Assembly (NCBI GenBank): GCA_018970255.1
Contig: JAGWWS010000012.1
Coordinates: 1-64,000 of the forward strand
Reading direction: 5' to 3'
Length of the DNA stretch: 64,000 nt
Source of the DNA: Verrucomicrobiota bacterium
Lineage (GTDB): Bacteria; Verrucomicrobiota; Verrucomicrobiia; Chthoniobacterales; Terrimicrobiaceae
Position numbers and translations under genes: made by a program. This document shows, piece by piece, positions 1-8,406 of the stretch. The notes under the pieces are model-generated. The model was not told the DNA's origin and did not search any database. It worked only from the letters and a program-made list of their open reading frames with translations. Numbering within the stretch: position 1 is the stretch's first letter; each line of letters starts with the position of its first letter.

Positions 1-189
1 GGTGACACTCAGATTTCCACTCCCGCTGTTCCGGATTGAAAGCGTCCGGTTGGCTGTAGCGTTCACGGTGATGCTTCCAAACGAAAGGTTCCCGCTCAGG
101 CCAATGATCCGAGTTTGAGCTTGTGAAGACGAAATAGCCCCTATCAGAAAAACTCCCAAAAAGAACGATACTGGAGGCCAAAATTTCAT
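1..189 (-). CDS. Secreted choice-of-anchor D (ASH-like) protein, N-terminal part only
   Basis: The gene runs off the left edge, so only its first 63 codons are visible. It starts with ATG at 189 and encodes a signal peptide (Lys2, a hydrophobic core FFLGVFLIGA, then SSSQAQ as a likely cleavage region). After that comes a stretch reading NLSFGSITVNATANRTLSIR and then NSGSGNLSVT. This matches the start of the immunoglobulin-like choice-of-anchor D/ASPM-SPD2-Hydin fold, where L-FG-V and a TxxLxIxNxG pattern are typical. It is probably a surface or secreted protein. It lies 9 bases downstream of the broken RCC1-like gene in the same direction. Family recognition rests on a short segment. Confidence 0.6.
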   Translation of the reverse strand, partial: MKFWPPVSFFLGVFLIGAISSSQAQTRIIGLSGNLSFGSITVNATANRTLSIRNSGSGNLSVT

Positions 190-198
190 CCGCAACAA

Positions 199-643
199 TT
201 ACCAATTCAGCGCGGCGAAAGCTTGGGTGTTCGAATTAAATGGCGGTGACATTCGAAGAGATGCCGGAGGAGACGGCCGTGGCATTGCCGCCGAAATCAG
301 GATTCCCCCACGCGACGGTGGAGCCATTCGAAGTGATGGCGGCGAATGCGGAGGAGATGGGAAATTCCTGTCCGCTTCCAGCCATCCAGATTTTTCCGGA
401 GGCGGTGGTTTGGCTTCCGAAGGCACCGCGATAAACGCCTTGGACCAGGCTGGATGGTGCGGTGGAGACGATCGAGTAGGAGGTCGGGTTGCCTGTGGCG
501 TTGATGGTGTAGGCGAATGGCACTGCGATCTGACCGGTGGCATTGCCGGGGCTGGTGATGACGGGTGTTTGAGCGCGGAGTGCCGGAACAAAAACAACCA
601 GCAAAGCTCCAAGAAGCAGACGATACGAGCAGCGTAGATTCAT
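199..643 (-). pseudogene. Remnant of a secreted Ig-like/RCC1-like repeat protein, frameshifted and truncated
   Basis: Reading from ATG at 643 there is a signal peptide (LLLGALLVVFVPALRAQ), then a putative-Ig segment starting PVITSPGNATGQ, then one RCC1-like repeat unit containing FAAI, DGS-like NGSTVAWG and YGG-like FGG. The frame stops at 236-238 just after VTAI. Shifting by one base at about 236-240 continues the expected repeat as YSNTQAFAALNW, which ends in a stop at 199-201. The family pattern is VxAIYSTxxAFAALKxDG, so a one-base insertion is the simplest explanation. Family members have many repeats; this has barely one. What remains is therefore short as well as frameshifted. A programmed shift cannot be excluded but nothing suggests one. 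Confidence 0.6.
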
Positions 644-855
644 AAAAAATTGGGGACAAACTAACTAAACCTATACGCCACACAAAGCAACAGGCTTTGC
701 CTAATTTTTATCTCCAGCAGGGCGTTGGAGCTTTTTCAAAGCATGATTTTGAGAGTTCGGAATCATACCAGACTTGCAGGCAAGCCGCTGCCGTTCGCGC
801 TTATGAAGTCCACAATGGTTGCGCGACAAGTGGATGTTGTTTAGAGAACGCGGCG

Positions 856-1848
856 ATGCTGACTTCCTCGGAACTCCATCGTCCGGTTACGGATTTTTGC
901 TCGCGGGAATTTCCCGTGGTGGATGTTGCCGCGACCATCGGCCTGGCACTTGAGTCGATTCGGGCACGGGGGTTCGGCGACAAAATCATCTACTTTTATG
1001 TGACGGATGCCGACGGCGTTTTGAGGGGCGTGCTGCCGACACGGCGACTCCTTACCGAGCCGCTGGAGCGTCCAGTGGCGGAGTGCATGATCCAACGCGT
1101 GATGGCGATTCCGGAGACCGCCACGCTTCTCGAGGCCTGCGAACTCTTCGTGCTGCACAAATTCCTCGCCTTTCCCGTCGTCGACAAGGTGCGTCGTATC
1201 ATCGGCGTGGTGGATGTGAATGTGTTTCGGGAAGAGGTTCTTGATCTCGCGGAGCGGAAACAGACGGAGGACGTTTTTCAGTCTCTCGGTTTCCGTGTTT
1301 CGGAAGTCAGTCAGGCGTCGGCGCGAAAGGCGTTCATCCTGCGTTTTCCCTGGCTGCTGGCGACGATCGCGGGCGGCACACTCTGTGCGTTTCTCTCGGG
1401 GGTCTTCGCGGAAACCCTCGAGCAACAACTCCTCCTCGCCTTCTTTCTTACGCTCGTTCTCGGGCTTGGGGAAAGCGTGGCCGCGCAGTCACTCGCAGTC
1501 ACACTGCAGGCGATGCATTACAGTTCTCCCACCGTGAAATGGCTGCTGGGAGCGGTGAAAAAGGAATTTGCGACAGCCGTGTTTCTCGGCACGTCTTCCG
1601 GTCTTTTGGTCGGCACCGTCGTCTTCACCTGGCACCGCGACCTTCTGGCCGCGGGCTCGATTGCCTTGAGCATTCTCCTATCGATGACCACCGCTTGTTT
1701 GCTCGGCGTGCTGATTCCATCTATCTCGCGCTTCTTTAAAATGGATCCAAAGGTCGCTGCCGGTCCGCTCACGCTGGCGATCGCCGACATCTGCACGCTG
1801 CTGGCGTATTTCGGACTCGCGACTCTGTCACTGCACTTCTTCGGCTGA
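856..1848 (+). CDS. mgtE: MgtE-family Mg2+ transporter, short form
   Basis: Predicted magnesium channel of the inner membrane. The protein (330 residues from ATG 856) has a CBS-domain pair in about residues 20-145 and an MgtE transmembrane domain with about five segments in residues 165-330. Diagnostic features are GESVAAQSLAV in the first pore helix region and MDPKVAAGPLTLAIADICTL near the end, where the Asp corresponds to the Mg2+-coordinating Asp of the pore. The superhelical MgtE N-domain of classical members is missing. The frame is open back to a TTG at 697, but that extension (residues QQGVGAFSKHDF and on) does not resemble the family, so ATG 856 is preferred. The 212 bases upstream hold no M-box that can be recognised by eye. 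It converges on dnaE. Confidence 0.85.
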   Translation: MLTSSELHRPVTDFCSREFPVVDVAATIGLALESIRARGFGDKIIYFYVTDADGVLRGVLPTRRLLTEPLERPVAECMIQRVMAIPETATLLEACELFVLHKFLAFPVVDKVRRIIGVVDVNVFREEVLDLAERKQTEDVFQSLGFRVSEVSQASARKAFILRFPWLLATIAGGTLCAFLSGVFAETLEQQLLLAFFLTLVLGLGESVAAQSLAVTLQAMHYSSPTVKWLLGAVKKEFATAVFLGTSSGLLVGTVVFTWHRDLLAAGSIALSILLSMTTACLLGVLIPSISRFFKMDPKVAAGPLTLAIADICTLLAYFGLATLSLHFFG

Positions 1849-1853
1849 TTTTT

Positions 1854-4800
1854 TTATCCCGCCGAGGCTTTCTCCAAGGCGATGAGCAGCGGCTGATCCT
1901 CGGAGACGGAAAACTCGGCCCCGGCATGCAGGTCCACGGAACTCCCGCCGGGCATGGCGATTTCCAGGACCAACGGGCGTTTGCCGGGATTTTTTTTCGC
2001 GGCTTCCAGCAAGGCCTCGAGGGTTGAGGAATCCGAACGGGCATGCTCCAGGCGGATGCGCACCGGGCGGAGGCTTGCCTTGGGCTTGAGTGCGGAAATC
2101 GAGGAGGCGGTGGCGCGGACCATTTCGTCGCGGCGGGTGACGCGCACCGTGGCGGCGACAGCCGTTCCTTGGACGACCAGGGCCGAGTTTTTCGCCCAAG
2201 CCTCGTCCCACGCGGTGACCTCGAGCGCGCCGGTGAAATCCTCGAGCGTAAAAACGCCGAACGGCTTGGAGTCCTTTTTCGAAAACCGCTTCTCCACACC
2301 CGTCACGAGCCCGGCGAGTTTGAAGGTGCCGGGTTCCGTGGCGGCGCGCGCTTGGTCAACCGTATTGTATTTCCCGGAATCGAAATGCCCAGCGTAGCTG
2401 TCGAGCGGGTGGCCGCTCACATAGTAGCCGAGGAGTTCCTTCTCGTGGCGGAGGATTTCGAGGGCTGGCCACGGTTCGACTTTTGCAGCGCCGGCGCGCT
2501 TGGGCTGGGAGGCGGTGGGTTCGTCGCCGAACAACGAAACCTGCCCGCTCGCGCGGTCGCGCTGGACCGAGGCGGCGGAGGCCATCGCACCCTCGATGGT
2601 TGAAAACAGGGCGGCGCGGTTGGGCTCGAGCGAATCGAAGGCGCCGCATTTGACGAGGCTTTCGAGGACCTTGCGGTTGACCGTTCGGGAATCGAGCCGG
2701 CGGCAAAAATCCTCGAGCGAGCGGAACGGCCCCGATTTTCCGCGCTCCGCCACGGCGGCTTCCATGGCGCCTGAGCCGACATTTTTGATGGAGCCGAGGC
2801 CGAAGCGGATTCCGGGCCCTTCGGGGTCGGGCGCAAACTTCAATTCGCCGGCATTGATATCCGGCGGGAGGACGGCGAGCCCCATGCGGCGGCACTCGGC
2901 GAGGATTTGCGCAAGGCGGTCGGTGTCGTTCGCATCGAACGACAGCATCGCGGCCATGAACTCGCGGGGGTGGCGGGCCTTGAGCCATGCGGTTTGGTAG
3001 GAAATCCAGCCGTAGGCGGCGCTATGGGATTTGTTGAAGCCGTATTGCGCGAATTTTTCGATGAACCCGAAGATCGCCTCCGCGGTGGCCGGCGGGATGT
3101 TGTTCACTTTCCCGCAGCCTTCGATGAAGCGCTTGCGCTCCTTCTCCATTTTCTCGGCGTCCTTTTTCCCCATCGCGCGGCGGAGCAGGTCGGCCTCGCC
3201 GAGCGAGTAGCCGGCCAGGACGCTGGCGGCGCGCTGGACCTGCTCCTGGTAAACGATGATCCCGTGGGTCTCGGCGCAGACCTGCCCGAGGAGCGGGTGG
3301 ATGTATTCGACTTTTTTCAGCCCCTTCTTGCGCTCGATGTAGTCGGGGATGAATTGCATCGGGCCGGGCCGGTAGAGGGCGTTGAGGGCGATGATGTCGT
3401 TGAGCGACTGGAAATCGAAACTGCGGCACCACGAGGCCATGCCGCCGTCGATTTGGAAAACGCCGACCACCTCGCCGGTGTTGAGCAGGTCGAAGGCGGC
3501 CTTGTCGTCCATCGGGATCGAGGAAAGCTGGAAGGCGGGGTCCGCCACGCGGACGAGCCGCTCGGCTTCGCTCATCACGGTAAGCGTCTTGAGGCCGAGG
3601 AAGTCCATCTTCAGCAGCCCGAGGTCGGTGAGCGGCCCCATGGCGAATTGGGTGACCGTTTCGTTGTCCTTGCTGGCACAGAGGGGGACGAATTCGTCGA
3701 GCGGGCGGTCGCCGATGACGACGCCGGCGGCGTGGACGCCTGCGTTCCGGGAAAGACCCTCCAGCACGGTCGCGTAGTCCCACAACTGCCGGACGGGCGC
3801 CTCGGTCTCGAGGGCGTTTTTCAGCTCGGGGCTTTTTTCAACGGCTTTCGCGAGGTCGATGTTGAGTTCTGCGGGGATCATCTTGGCGATGCGGTCGCCC
3901 TCGCCGTAGCTCCATCCCAAAACGCGGCCGACATCGCGCACCACGCTCTTCGCGCCGAGCGTGCCGAAGGTGATGATCTGCGAAACCGCGCGCTCCCCGT
4001 ATTTGCGCCGGACGTAGTCGATCACCTCGCCTCGGCGGTCCATGCAGAAGTCCACATCGATATCCGGCGGGCTCACGCGCTCGGGGTTCAGGAACCGCTC
4101 GAAAATCAACCCGAACCGGAGCGGGTCGATATCGGTGATCCCGAGCACATACGCGATGATGGAGCCGGCCGCGGAGCCGCGGCCGGGTCCAACCGGAATT
4201 CCGATCTCCTTCGCGTGGCGGATGAAATCCCAGACGATGAGGAAATAGCTCGTGAAGCCGGTTTTTTCGATGACCGAGAGTTCGTAATCGAGCCGCTGGG
4301 CGAGGGCGGGGTCGGACCCGGCGCGTTCGCCGTAGCGGCGGTGCAGGCCCTCGTGGCAGAGGTCGCGGAGGTATTGTTCGCGGCTGCGCGAATCGGGCGA
4401 ATCGAAGTTCGGGAATTTCGGTTTCCCGAATTCCATTTGGAACGAGCAGCGTTCGGCGATGCGGAGCGTGTTGTCGCAGGCCCCGGGGAATTCCCGGAAG
4501 GCCGCGCGCATTTCCTCGGCGGACTTGAAGTAGAGTTCCGGGCTGTAGCGCTTGCGCTTTTCATCGACGAGGTTCGCCCCCGTGCCGATGCAGACCAGCA
4601 CATCGTGGGCTTCGTGGTGCGCGCGTTCGAGGAAATGGACATCGTTGGCGGCGGCGAGGCCGATCCCGAGTTTTTTGGAAATCCCCGCCAGCACGGGAAT
4701 CGTGCGGCGCTGGGCTTCGAGCCCGTGGTCGTGGAGTTCCAGGAAATAATTTTCCGCACCGAAAATATCGCGGTGGGCGGCGGCGGCTTTGAGGGCATCG

Positions 4801-5261
4801 GCTTCGCGGCCGGCGGCGGCGAGTTGGGGCACCTCGCCCTGGGCGCACCCGCTCAGCGCCACCAACCCCGCCGCGTGCGAGGCGAGGAATTCCCGGTCCA
4901 CGCGCGGCTTCTGTTGGAACCCCTCGAGGAATCCGGCTGTGGAAATTTTGACGAGGTTGCGGTAGCCGGTTTCGTCCAGTGCGAGGAGCGTGAGGTGGAA
5001 CGAATCGTCGTGGCCCGAACGCCCTGCGGGTTTGTCCCGCATCGAACCGGGGGCGACATAGATTTCGCAACCGATCACCGGTTTGATCCCCGCCGGGGCG
5101 GCTGCCTGGTGGAACTCGACGGCGGCATGGAGGTTCCCGTGGTCCGTGATGGCAACGGCCGGCATGCCCAACGCGGCCGCTTTTTTGACCAAGTCGCCCG
5201 GGCGGACGGTCGAATCGAGCAGCGAATACTCGGTGTGGCAGTGGAGATGGACGAACGGCAC
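1854..5261 (-). CDS. dnaE: DNA polymerase III alpha subunit
   Basis: Replicative polymerase catalytic subunit, 1135 residues, close to the usual DnaE length. The N-terminal PHP domain begins HLHCHTEYSLLDS. The polymerase active site is visible as PDIDVDF near residues 396-402 and KMDFLGLKTL near residue 550, which supply the three catalytic aspartates. Helix-hairpin-helix and OB-fold (tRNA_anti) regions follow, the OB part near FKLAGLVTGVEKRFSKKD. ATG at 5261 gives the canonical MPFVHLHCHTEYS start. It is transcribed towards mgtE and ends 5 bases from that gene's stop. It lies downstream of thiD with a 56-base gap. No proofreading exonuclease domain is inserted in PHP, so it is the DnaE rather than the PolC type. 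Confidence 0.97.
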   Translation of the reverse strand: MPFVHLHCHTEYSLLDSTVRPGDLVKKAAALGMPAVAITDHGNLHAAVEFHQAAAPAGIKPVIGCEIYVAPGSMRDKPAGRSGHDDSFHLTLLALDETGYRNLVKISTAGFLEGFQQKPRVDREFLASHAAGLVALSGCAQGEVPQLAAAGREADALKAAAAHRDIFGAENYFLELHDHGLEAQRRTIPVLAGISKKLGIGLAAANDVHFLERAHHEAHDVLVCIGTGANLVDEKRKRYSPELYFKSAEEMRAAFREFPGACDNTLRIAERCSFQMEFGKPKFPNFDSPDSRSREQYLRDLCHEGLHRRYGERAGSDPALAQRLDYELSVIEKTGFTSYFLIVWDFIRHAKEIGIPVGPGRGSAAGSIIAYVLGITDIDPLRFGLIFERFLNPERVSPPDIDVDFCMDRRGEVIDYVRRKYGERAVSQIITFGTLGAKSVVRDVGRVLGWSYGEGDRIAKMIPAELNIDLAKAVEKSPELKNALETEAPVRQLWDYATVLEGLSRNAGVHAAGVVIGDRPLDEFVPLCASKDNETVTQFAMGPLTDLGLLKMDFLGLKTLTVMSEAERLVRVADPAFQLSSIPMDDKAAFDLLNTGEVVGVFQIDGGMASWCRSFDFQSLNDIIALNALYRPGPMQFIPDYIERKKGLKKVEYIHPLLGQVCAETHGIIVYQEQVQRAASVLAGYSLGEADLLRRAMGKKDAEKMEKERKRFIEGCGKVNNIPPATAEAIFGFIEKFAQYGFNKSHSAAYGWISYQTAWLKARHPREFMAAMLSFDANDTDRLAQILAECRRMGLAVLPPDINAGELKFAPDPEGPGIRFGLGSIKNVGSGAMEAAVAERGKSGPFRSLEDFCRRLDSRTVNRKVLESLVKCGAFDSLEPNRAALFSTIEGAMASAASVQRDRASGQVSLFGDEPTASQPKRAGAAKVEPWPALEILRHEKELLGYYVSGHPLDSYAGHFDSGKYNTVDQARAATEPGTFKLAGLVTGVEKRFSKKDSKPFGVFTLEDFTGALEVTAWDEAWAKNSALVVQGTAVAATVRVTRRDEMVRATASSISALKPKASLRPVRIRLEHARSDSSTLEALLEAAKKNPGKRPLVLEIAMPGGSSVDLHAGAEFSVSEDQPLLIALEKASAG

Positions 5262-5317
5262 GCGGGGAATTTAGACCGAATCCGCCGCGGGGGAATGCGA
5301 AAACCGGGCCGCCGCCG

Positions 5318-6109
5318 CTACGGGTTCAGATGGAGCGCCGTGGTTTTTTTCCAACGCAGCGCCTCGTGGATGGCGCGGGTGATGTAGGCTTTCGCGCGGC
5401 TGACGGCCTGCGGGAGCGGGTAGCCTTTTGCGAGGCAGGCGGCGATCGCCGCGGAGAAAGTGCACCCCGTGCCGTGGGCGTCGATGTTCCGGCGGAAGGG
5501 GGCGGTGAAAGTCTCGGTGCCTTTCGGGGTCACGAGGATGTCGATGGCTTCCCTCGACTTCAGGTGGCCGCCCTTGAGCAGGAAGGCGCAACGGTGTTTG
5601 CGGACCAGCTTGCGGCCGGCTTCGGCCATTTCTTCGGGTGTGCGGCAGACTGCGCCTGAGAGAATTCGCAGTTCGTCGAGGTTCGGGGTAACGAGCGTGG
5701 CCAGCGGAAAGAGGAGGTCGCGGTAGGCACGGAGGGCAGATGGTTTCAGGAGCGGGTCTCCGCTGGATGCAACCATCACTGGATCAACAATCAGAGGTAT
5801 TTTTTTACGTTTTTTGAAAAGCAGCTCAGCAACGGCTTCTATGATCGGCGTAGAGAAGAGCATGCCTGTTTTGACGGCGGCTATTGGAAAGGCCTCGAAG
5901 CACATTCGGATTTGTTCGGCGACCAGCTCGGGTTTGACGGGTTGGATGGCCGAGACACGGCCGGGGACTTCCGCGACCACGCAGGTAATGGCCGTCTGCG
6001 CGTAGCAACCGAGGGCGGTGATAGCCTTGAGGTCGGCTTGCGCGCCCGCGCCGCAGGAATTGTCGGAGCCGGCGATCGTCAGGACGACGGGAGGGGAATT
6101 TTTAGCCAT
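5318..6109 (-). CDS. thiD: Hydroxymethylpyrimidine/phosphomethylpyrimidine kinase
   Basis: Thiamine biosynthesis enzyme that phosphorylates HMP and then HMP-P to HMP-PP, in the cytoplasm. The 263-residue protein is of normal length for the ribokinase-like ThiD family. It shows the start motif TIAGSDNSCGAGAQADLK, then the VDPVMVASSGDPLL segment, VTPNLDEL, and the C-terminal anion-hole motif HGTGCTFSAAIAA that carries the catalytic Asp/Gly region. ATG at 6109 is 6 bases from the stop of the AsmA-like gene upstream, suggesting cotranscription with the ExbB/ExbD block. No other thiamine gene is present in the window and no TPP riboswitch was seen. Confidence 0.93.
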   Translation of the reverse strand: MAKNSPPVVLTIAGSDNSCGAGAQADLKAITALGCYAQTAITCVVAEVPGRVSAIQPVKPELVAEQIRMCFEAFPIAAVKTGMLFSTPIIEAVAELLFKKRKKIPLIVDPVMVASSGDPLLKPSALRAYRDLLFPLATLVTPNLDELRILSGAVCRTPEEMAEAGRKLVRKHRCAFLLKGGHLKSREAIDILVTPKGTETFTAPFRRNIDAHGTGCTFSAAIAACLAKGYPLPQAVSRAKAYITRAIHEALRWKKTTALHLNP

Positions 6110-6115
6110 AGGTGG

Positions 6116-7426
6116 TTAGGGAATGAGTGGTGACAGTAGGTCGAAAACGCCCTTCGCGGCATCCACGGCGGTTTCGGGGACAGCTTCGACTGCGTTCGTG
6201 CCGTGTTTGATCAAAAGCCCGCCGGCGATCGATGCGGTCAATTTGCGCGAGAGGTCTTCGGTCGGATGCGCAACGGTTCCGCCAAGGGCGAGCGGCGCCC
6301 ACCAAAAATCGTCCTTCTCTTCTCGAAAAACGGTCTCCCGTGCTCCGGGAAGAGCGGAGAGGATGCGGTTCGCGACGCCCAGTTGGAGTTGGCCGGAGAG
6401 CTGTCCATCGGCGCCGATCCGCACGGAACCGCGTGCGGCGAGCTTTCCATCGGAGGCGAGATTGATATTCGAGAGATGCCAGACCCCGTCGTTGAACTCG
6501 AAGTCGGCAGAGAAGTTTTGGAAAGGAATCTCCAGGAACGAGCGATCTGCGAGGAAGTCCGAGATGTTTTTGAGGAGCGGGAGGTCGGCGAGGACTGCGT
6601 TGGAGATCGAGAACGAACCGCGCAGTGGTTCGTTGAGGCGGAGTTGAACCGATCCGCTCGCGAGGCCGCGCAGACATCCTGCGGGGAGACCAGGAATCAA
6701 TTCGCTGGGCAGGATGTCTTGGAATCTGGCATTGAGGGCGGCAGGTGTGGCAGATGTTCCCGTTGCGGAGACCGAACCGCTTCCGAGGCGGAAGCTCGAT
6801 GAGTCCAAGGTGAAAACTCCACCGGATTCACGAAGTTCGATTTTGGTAACTCCCAGCTTCGGGATGCCCGGAATGAAAAGTTCCCCGCCGCTGCCGACAA
6901 TGTCCCAGGAATTTTCAAATTGAGCCGCCGTGACTGCGACGCCGGAGAGGTTGAAACCCTTGTAGGAGATATCGGCGCTGCGAAGCGAGAAACGCCCGAT
7001 CTGAAAGCGCTCGTTTGAGGCATCGGAAGTTTGGGCTTCCAAACTGGATTCCTGAACAACTGGGTCTTTGAAGGAAACGACCACACGGCCGGCGCCAATC
7101 TCGTGGAGGTGGAGATTTCCTTGAAGCAAAGCGCGCCAATTGCACGGAGCGAAAAGCGACTCGGCACGGAGCGACTCGATCGGCGACTCGGGCATTCCGC
7201 GCAACTCCAGTCTTTCGGCGGCGGCGCCGATTCCCTCGGCACGAAGGCCAAGAATTCTGGCCTCGGCCTGAAGCGCCGAGCCGACAGCCTGCTCAAGAAA
7301 CCTAGCCGCCTGCGGACTACCAAGAAATCCGAGAAACCAAAGGACTCCACCACATAGGGCCGCAAGCGCTACCACGGAGAACCCGATCGCCAAAACCGAG
7401 GGAAAGTTGGATTTTTTCCGGCGCAC
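6116..7426 (-). CDS. AsmA-like membrane-anchored periplasmic protein, function unknown
   Basis: 436 residues from a GTG at 7426. The basic N-terminus is followed by one hydrophobic segment (residues about 12-34), then a long soluble region with repeating beta-strand-like stretches. The C-terminal half reads GQLQLGVANRILSALPG and the central part has FSADFEFNDGVWHLSNI, typical of AsmA/TamB-like proteins that span the periplasm. AsmA-like proteins are linked to lipid transport or outer-membrane homeostasis; here that is inference. It sits 9 bases downstream of the first exbD gene and 6 bases upstream of thiD, so it belongs to the same operon. The end contains a conserved-looking HPTEDLSRKL segment. 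Confidence 0.55.
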   Translation of the reverse strand: MRRKKSNFPSVLAIGFSVVALAALCGGVLWFLGFLGSPQAARFLEQAVGSALQAEARILGLRAEGIGAAAERLELRGMPESPIESLRAESLFAPCNWRALLQGNLHLHEIGAGRVVVSFKDPVVQESSLEAQTSDASNERFQIGRFSLRSADISYKGFNLSGVAVTAAQFENSWDIVGSGGELFIPGIPKLGVTKIELRESGGVFTLDSSSFRLGSGSVSATGTSATPAALNARFQDILPSELIPGLPAGCLRGLASGSVQLRLNEPLRGSFSISNAVLADLPLLKNISDFLADRSFLEIPFQNFSADFEFNDGVWHLSNINLASDGKLAARGSVRIGADGQLSGQLQLGVANRILSALPGARETVFREEKDDFWWAPLALGGTVAHPTEDLSRKLTASIAGGLLIKHGTNAVEAVPETAVDAAKGVFDLLSPLIP

Positions 7427-7435
7427 CGGAGCGGG

Positions 7436-7858
7436 TCAGCTAAAGGACAATTTTGTGACACCCGCAGCGGAGGCTGCGTTCAGAACATCCATCACGCGCT
7501 CGTGCTTGGTCTGCGGGTCAGGGCGAAGAATCACAGGGTCCTTATCCCCGAATTTCTGAATGGTCTGCTTCAGCCACGCTCGCAATTCGGGCAGTTCCTT
7601 GCTCGTGGGGTTGTCGTAAACTTGATTGTTCATCTGGATTTTCCCGTCGGGAAGAATGTCAATGATGATTGGAGTGGTGGGAATGCCTCCTGCGGCCGAG
7701 GCCGATTTTCCACTCGGCAGGCTGATGTTGAGTTCCTTTTCGATGACTTGGGAACCGGCCGAGGCCATGAAGAAAAGCAGGAGAACAAAGACCACATCCA
7801 CCATGGGTGCGATCTGGAATCCCACATCTCCGTCTTCGGATGTGCCGCCGCCGCCCAT
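7436..7858 (-). CDS. exbD: ExbD/TolR-family biopolymer transport protein (first copy)
   Basis: 140-residue inner-membrane protein. The N-terminal segment FQIAPMVDVVFVLLLFFM is the signature single membrane helix of ExbD/TolR. Its Asp is the proton-pathway residue. A periplasmic domain follows. Together with ExbB/TolQ it would form a proton-motive-force-driven motor energising TonB- or TolA-like partners. It lies 62 bases downstream of the second exbD copy and 9 bases upstream of the AsmA-like gene. Two ExbD copies next to one ExbB is common in PVC bacteria. No TonB gene is seen in the window. Confidence 0.9.
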   Translation of the reverse strand: MGGGGTSEDGDVGFQIAPMVDVVFVLLLFFMASAGSQVIEKELNISLPSGKSASAAGGIPTTPIIIDILPDGKIQMNNQVYDNPTSKELPELRAWLKQTIQKFGDKDPVILRPDPQTKHERVMDVLNAASAAGVTKLSFS

Positions 7859-7920
7859 GCGTCAGGAAAGAAACCCCGCGGAAATTGCTCCAGCGCGGAC
7901 CGGGTTGATGGTTGAAGAAA

Positions 7921-8400
7921 TCATGTCGGGGATGCGGCTTTGGGGTCTTTGTCCACGACCGAGAAAGTCACATTGCCGACACCGGACTGGCCGACGGCTT
8001 CGAGAATTTTCCGGATGTAATCGTAGCGCACCTCGCGGTCTGCGCGGATGAGCACTCGCACAAGGGGGTTCGCGGCGACCTTGTTTTTGAGCATGGGAAC
8101 AATGTCCGCAGGCATGCCGTAGTCTTTTTGGTCCACCTCGATGCCGGTGGAATCGTTGATGGCGGCGTAGGTGACATTGATGATCACCTGCCCGGGATTG
8201 TCCTTCGCCTCCTTGGCTTCCTTGGCGACGGGCAGGGCGATTTCCTTGTTCGACTGCAGAACTTCCGTGGAGCTGATCGACATGAAAAAGACCAGCAACA
8301 CGAGCAGGATATCGATCATCGGAGCGATCTGGAACTCCGGATCGTGCTCGGTGTCCGGCGGGCGGACTTTTTTGTTTTTTTTGCCAGTGTGTTCGGACAT
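7921..8400 (-). CDS. exbD: ExbD/TolR-family biopolymer transport protein (second copy)
   Basis: 159 residues. A charged lysine-rich N-terminus (GKKNKKVRPPDTEHDPE) precedes the membrane helix FQIAPMIDILLVLLVFFM, with the conserved Asp in the helix. The rest is the periplasmic domain with the usual VLIRADREVRYDYIRKILE segment. It diverges clearly from the neighbouring copy, so the pair probably forms a heteromeric stator rather than a recent duplication. The stop of ExbB lies upstream by 6 bases, giving the order secreted TPR protein, ExbB, ExbD, ExbD, AsmA-like, thiD. Confidence 0.9.
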   Translation of the reverse strand: MSEHTGKKNKKVRPPDTEHDPEFQIAPMIDILLVLLVFFMSISSTEVLQSNKEIALPVAKEAKEAKDNPGQVIINVTYAAINDSTGIEVDQKDYGMPADIVPMLKNKVAANPLVRVLIRADREVRYDYIRKILEAVGQSGVGNVTFSVVDKDPKAASPT

Positions 8401-8406
8401 GGGCGA

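Noticed and set aside
644-855. Possible M-box (Mg2+) riboswitch or terminator upstream of mgtE
   Set aside because: Only a 4-bp AGGC/GCCT hairpin and small repeats are visible; the conserved M-box core could not be found.
697-855. N-terminal extension of MgtE from TTG 697
   Set aside because: The extension has no similarity to the N-domain and TTG is unlikely; ATG 856 fits the CBS start.
2907-5387. 826-codon open frame antisense to dnaE
   Set aside because: Shadow frame due to strong GC bias at third positions; no family resemblance, and dnaE on the other strand has every catalytic motif.
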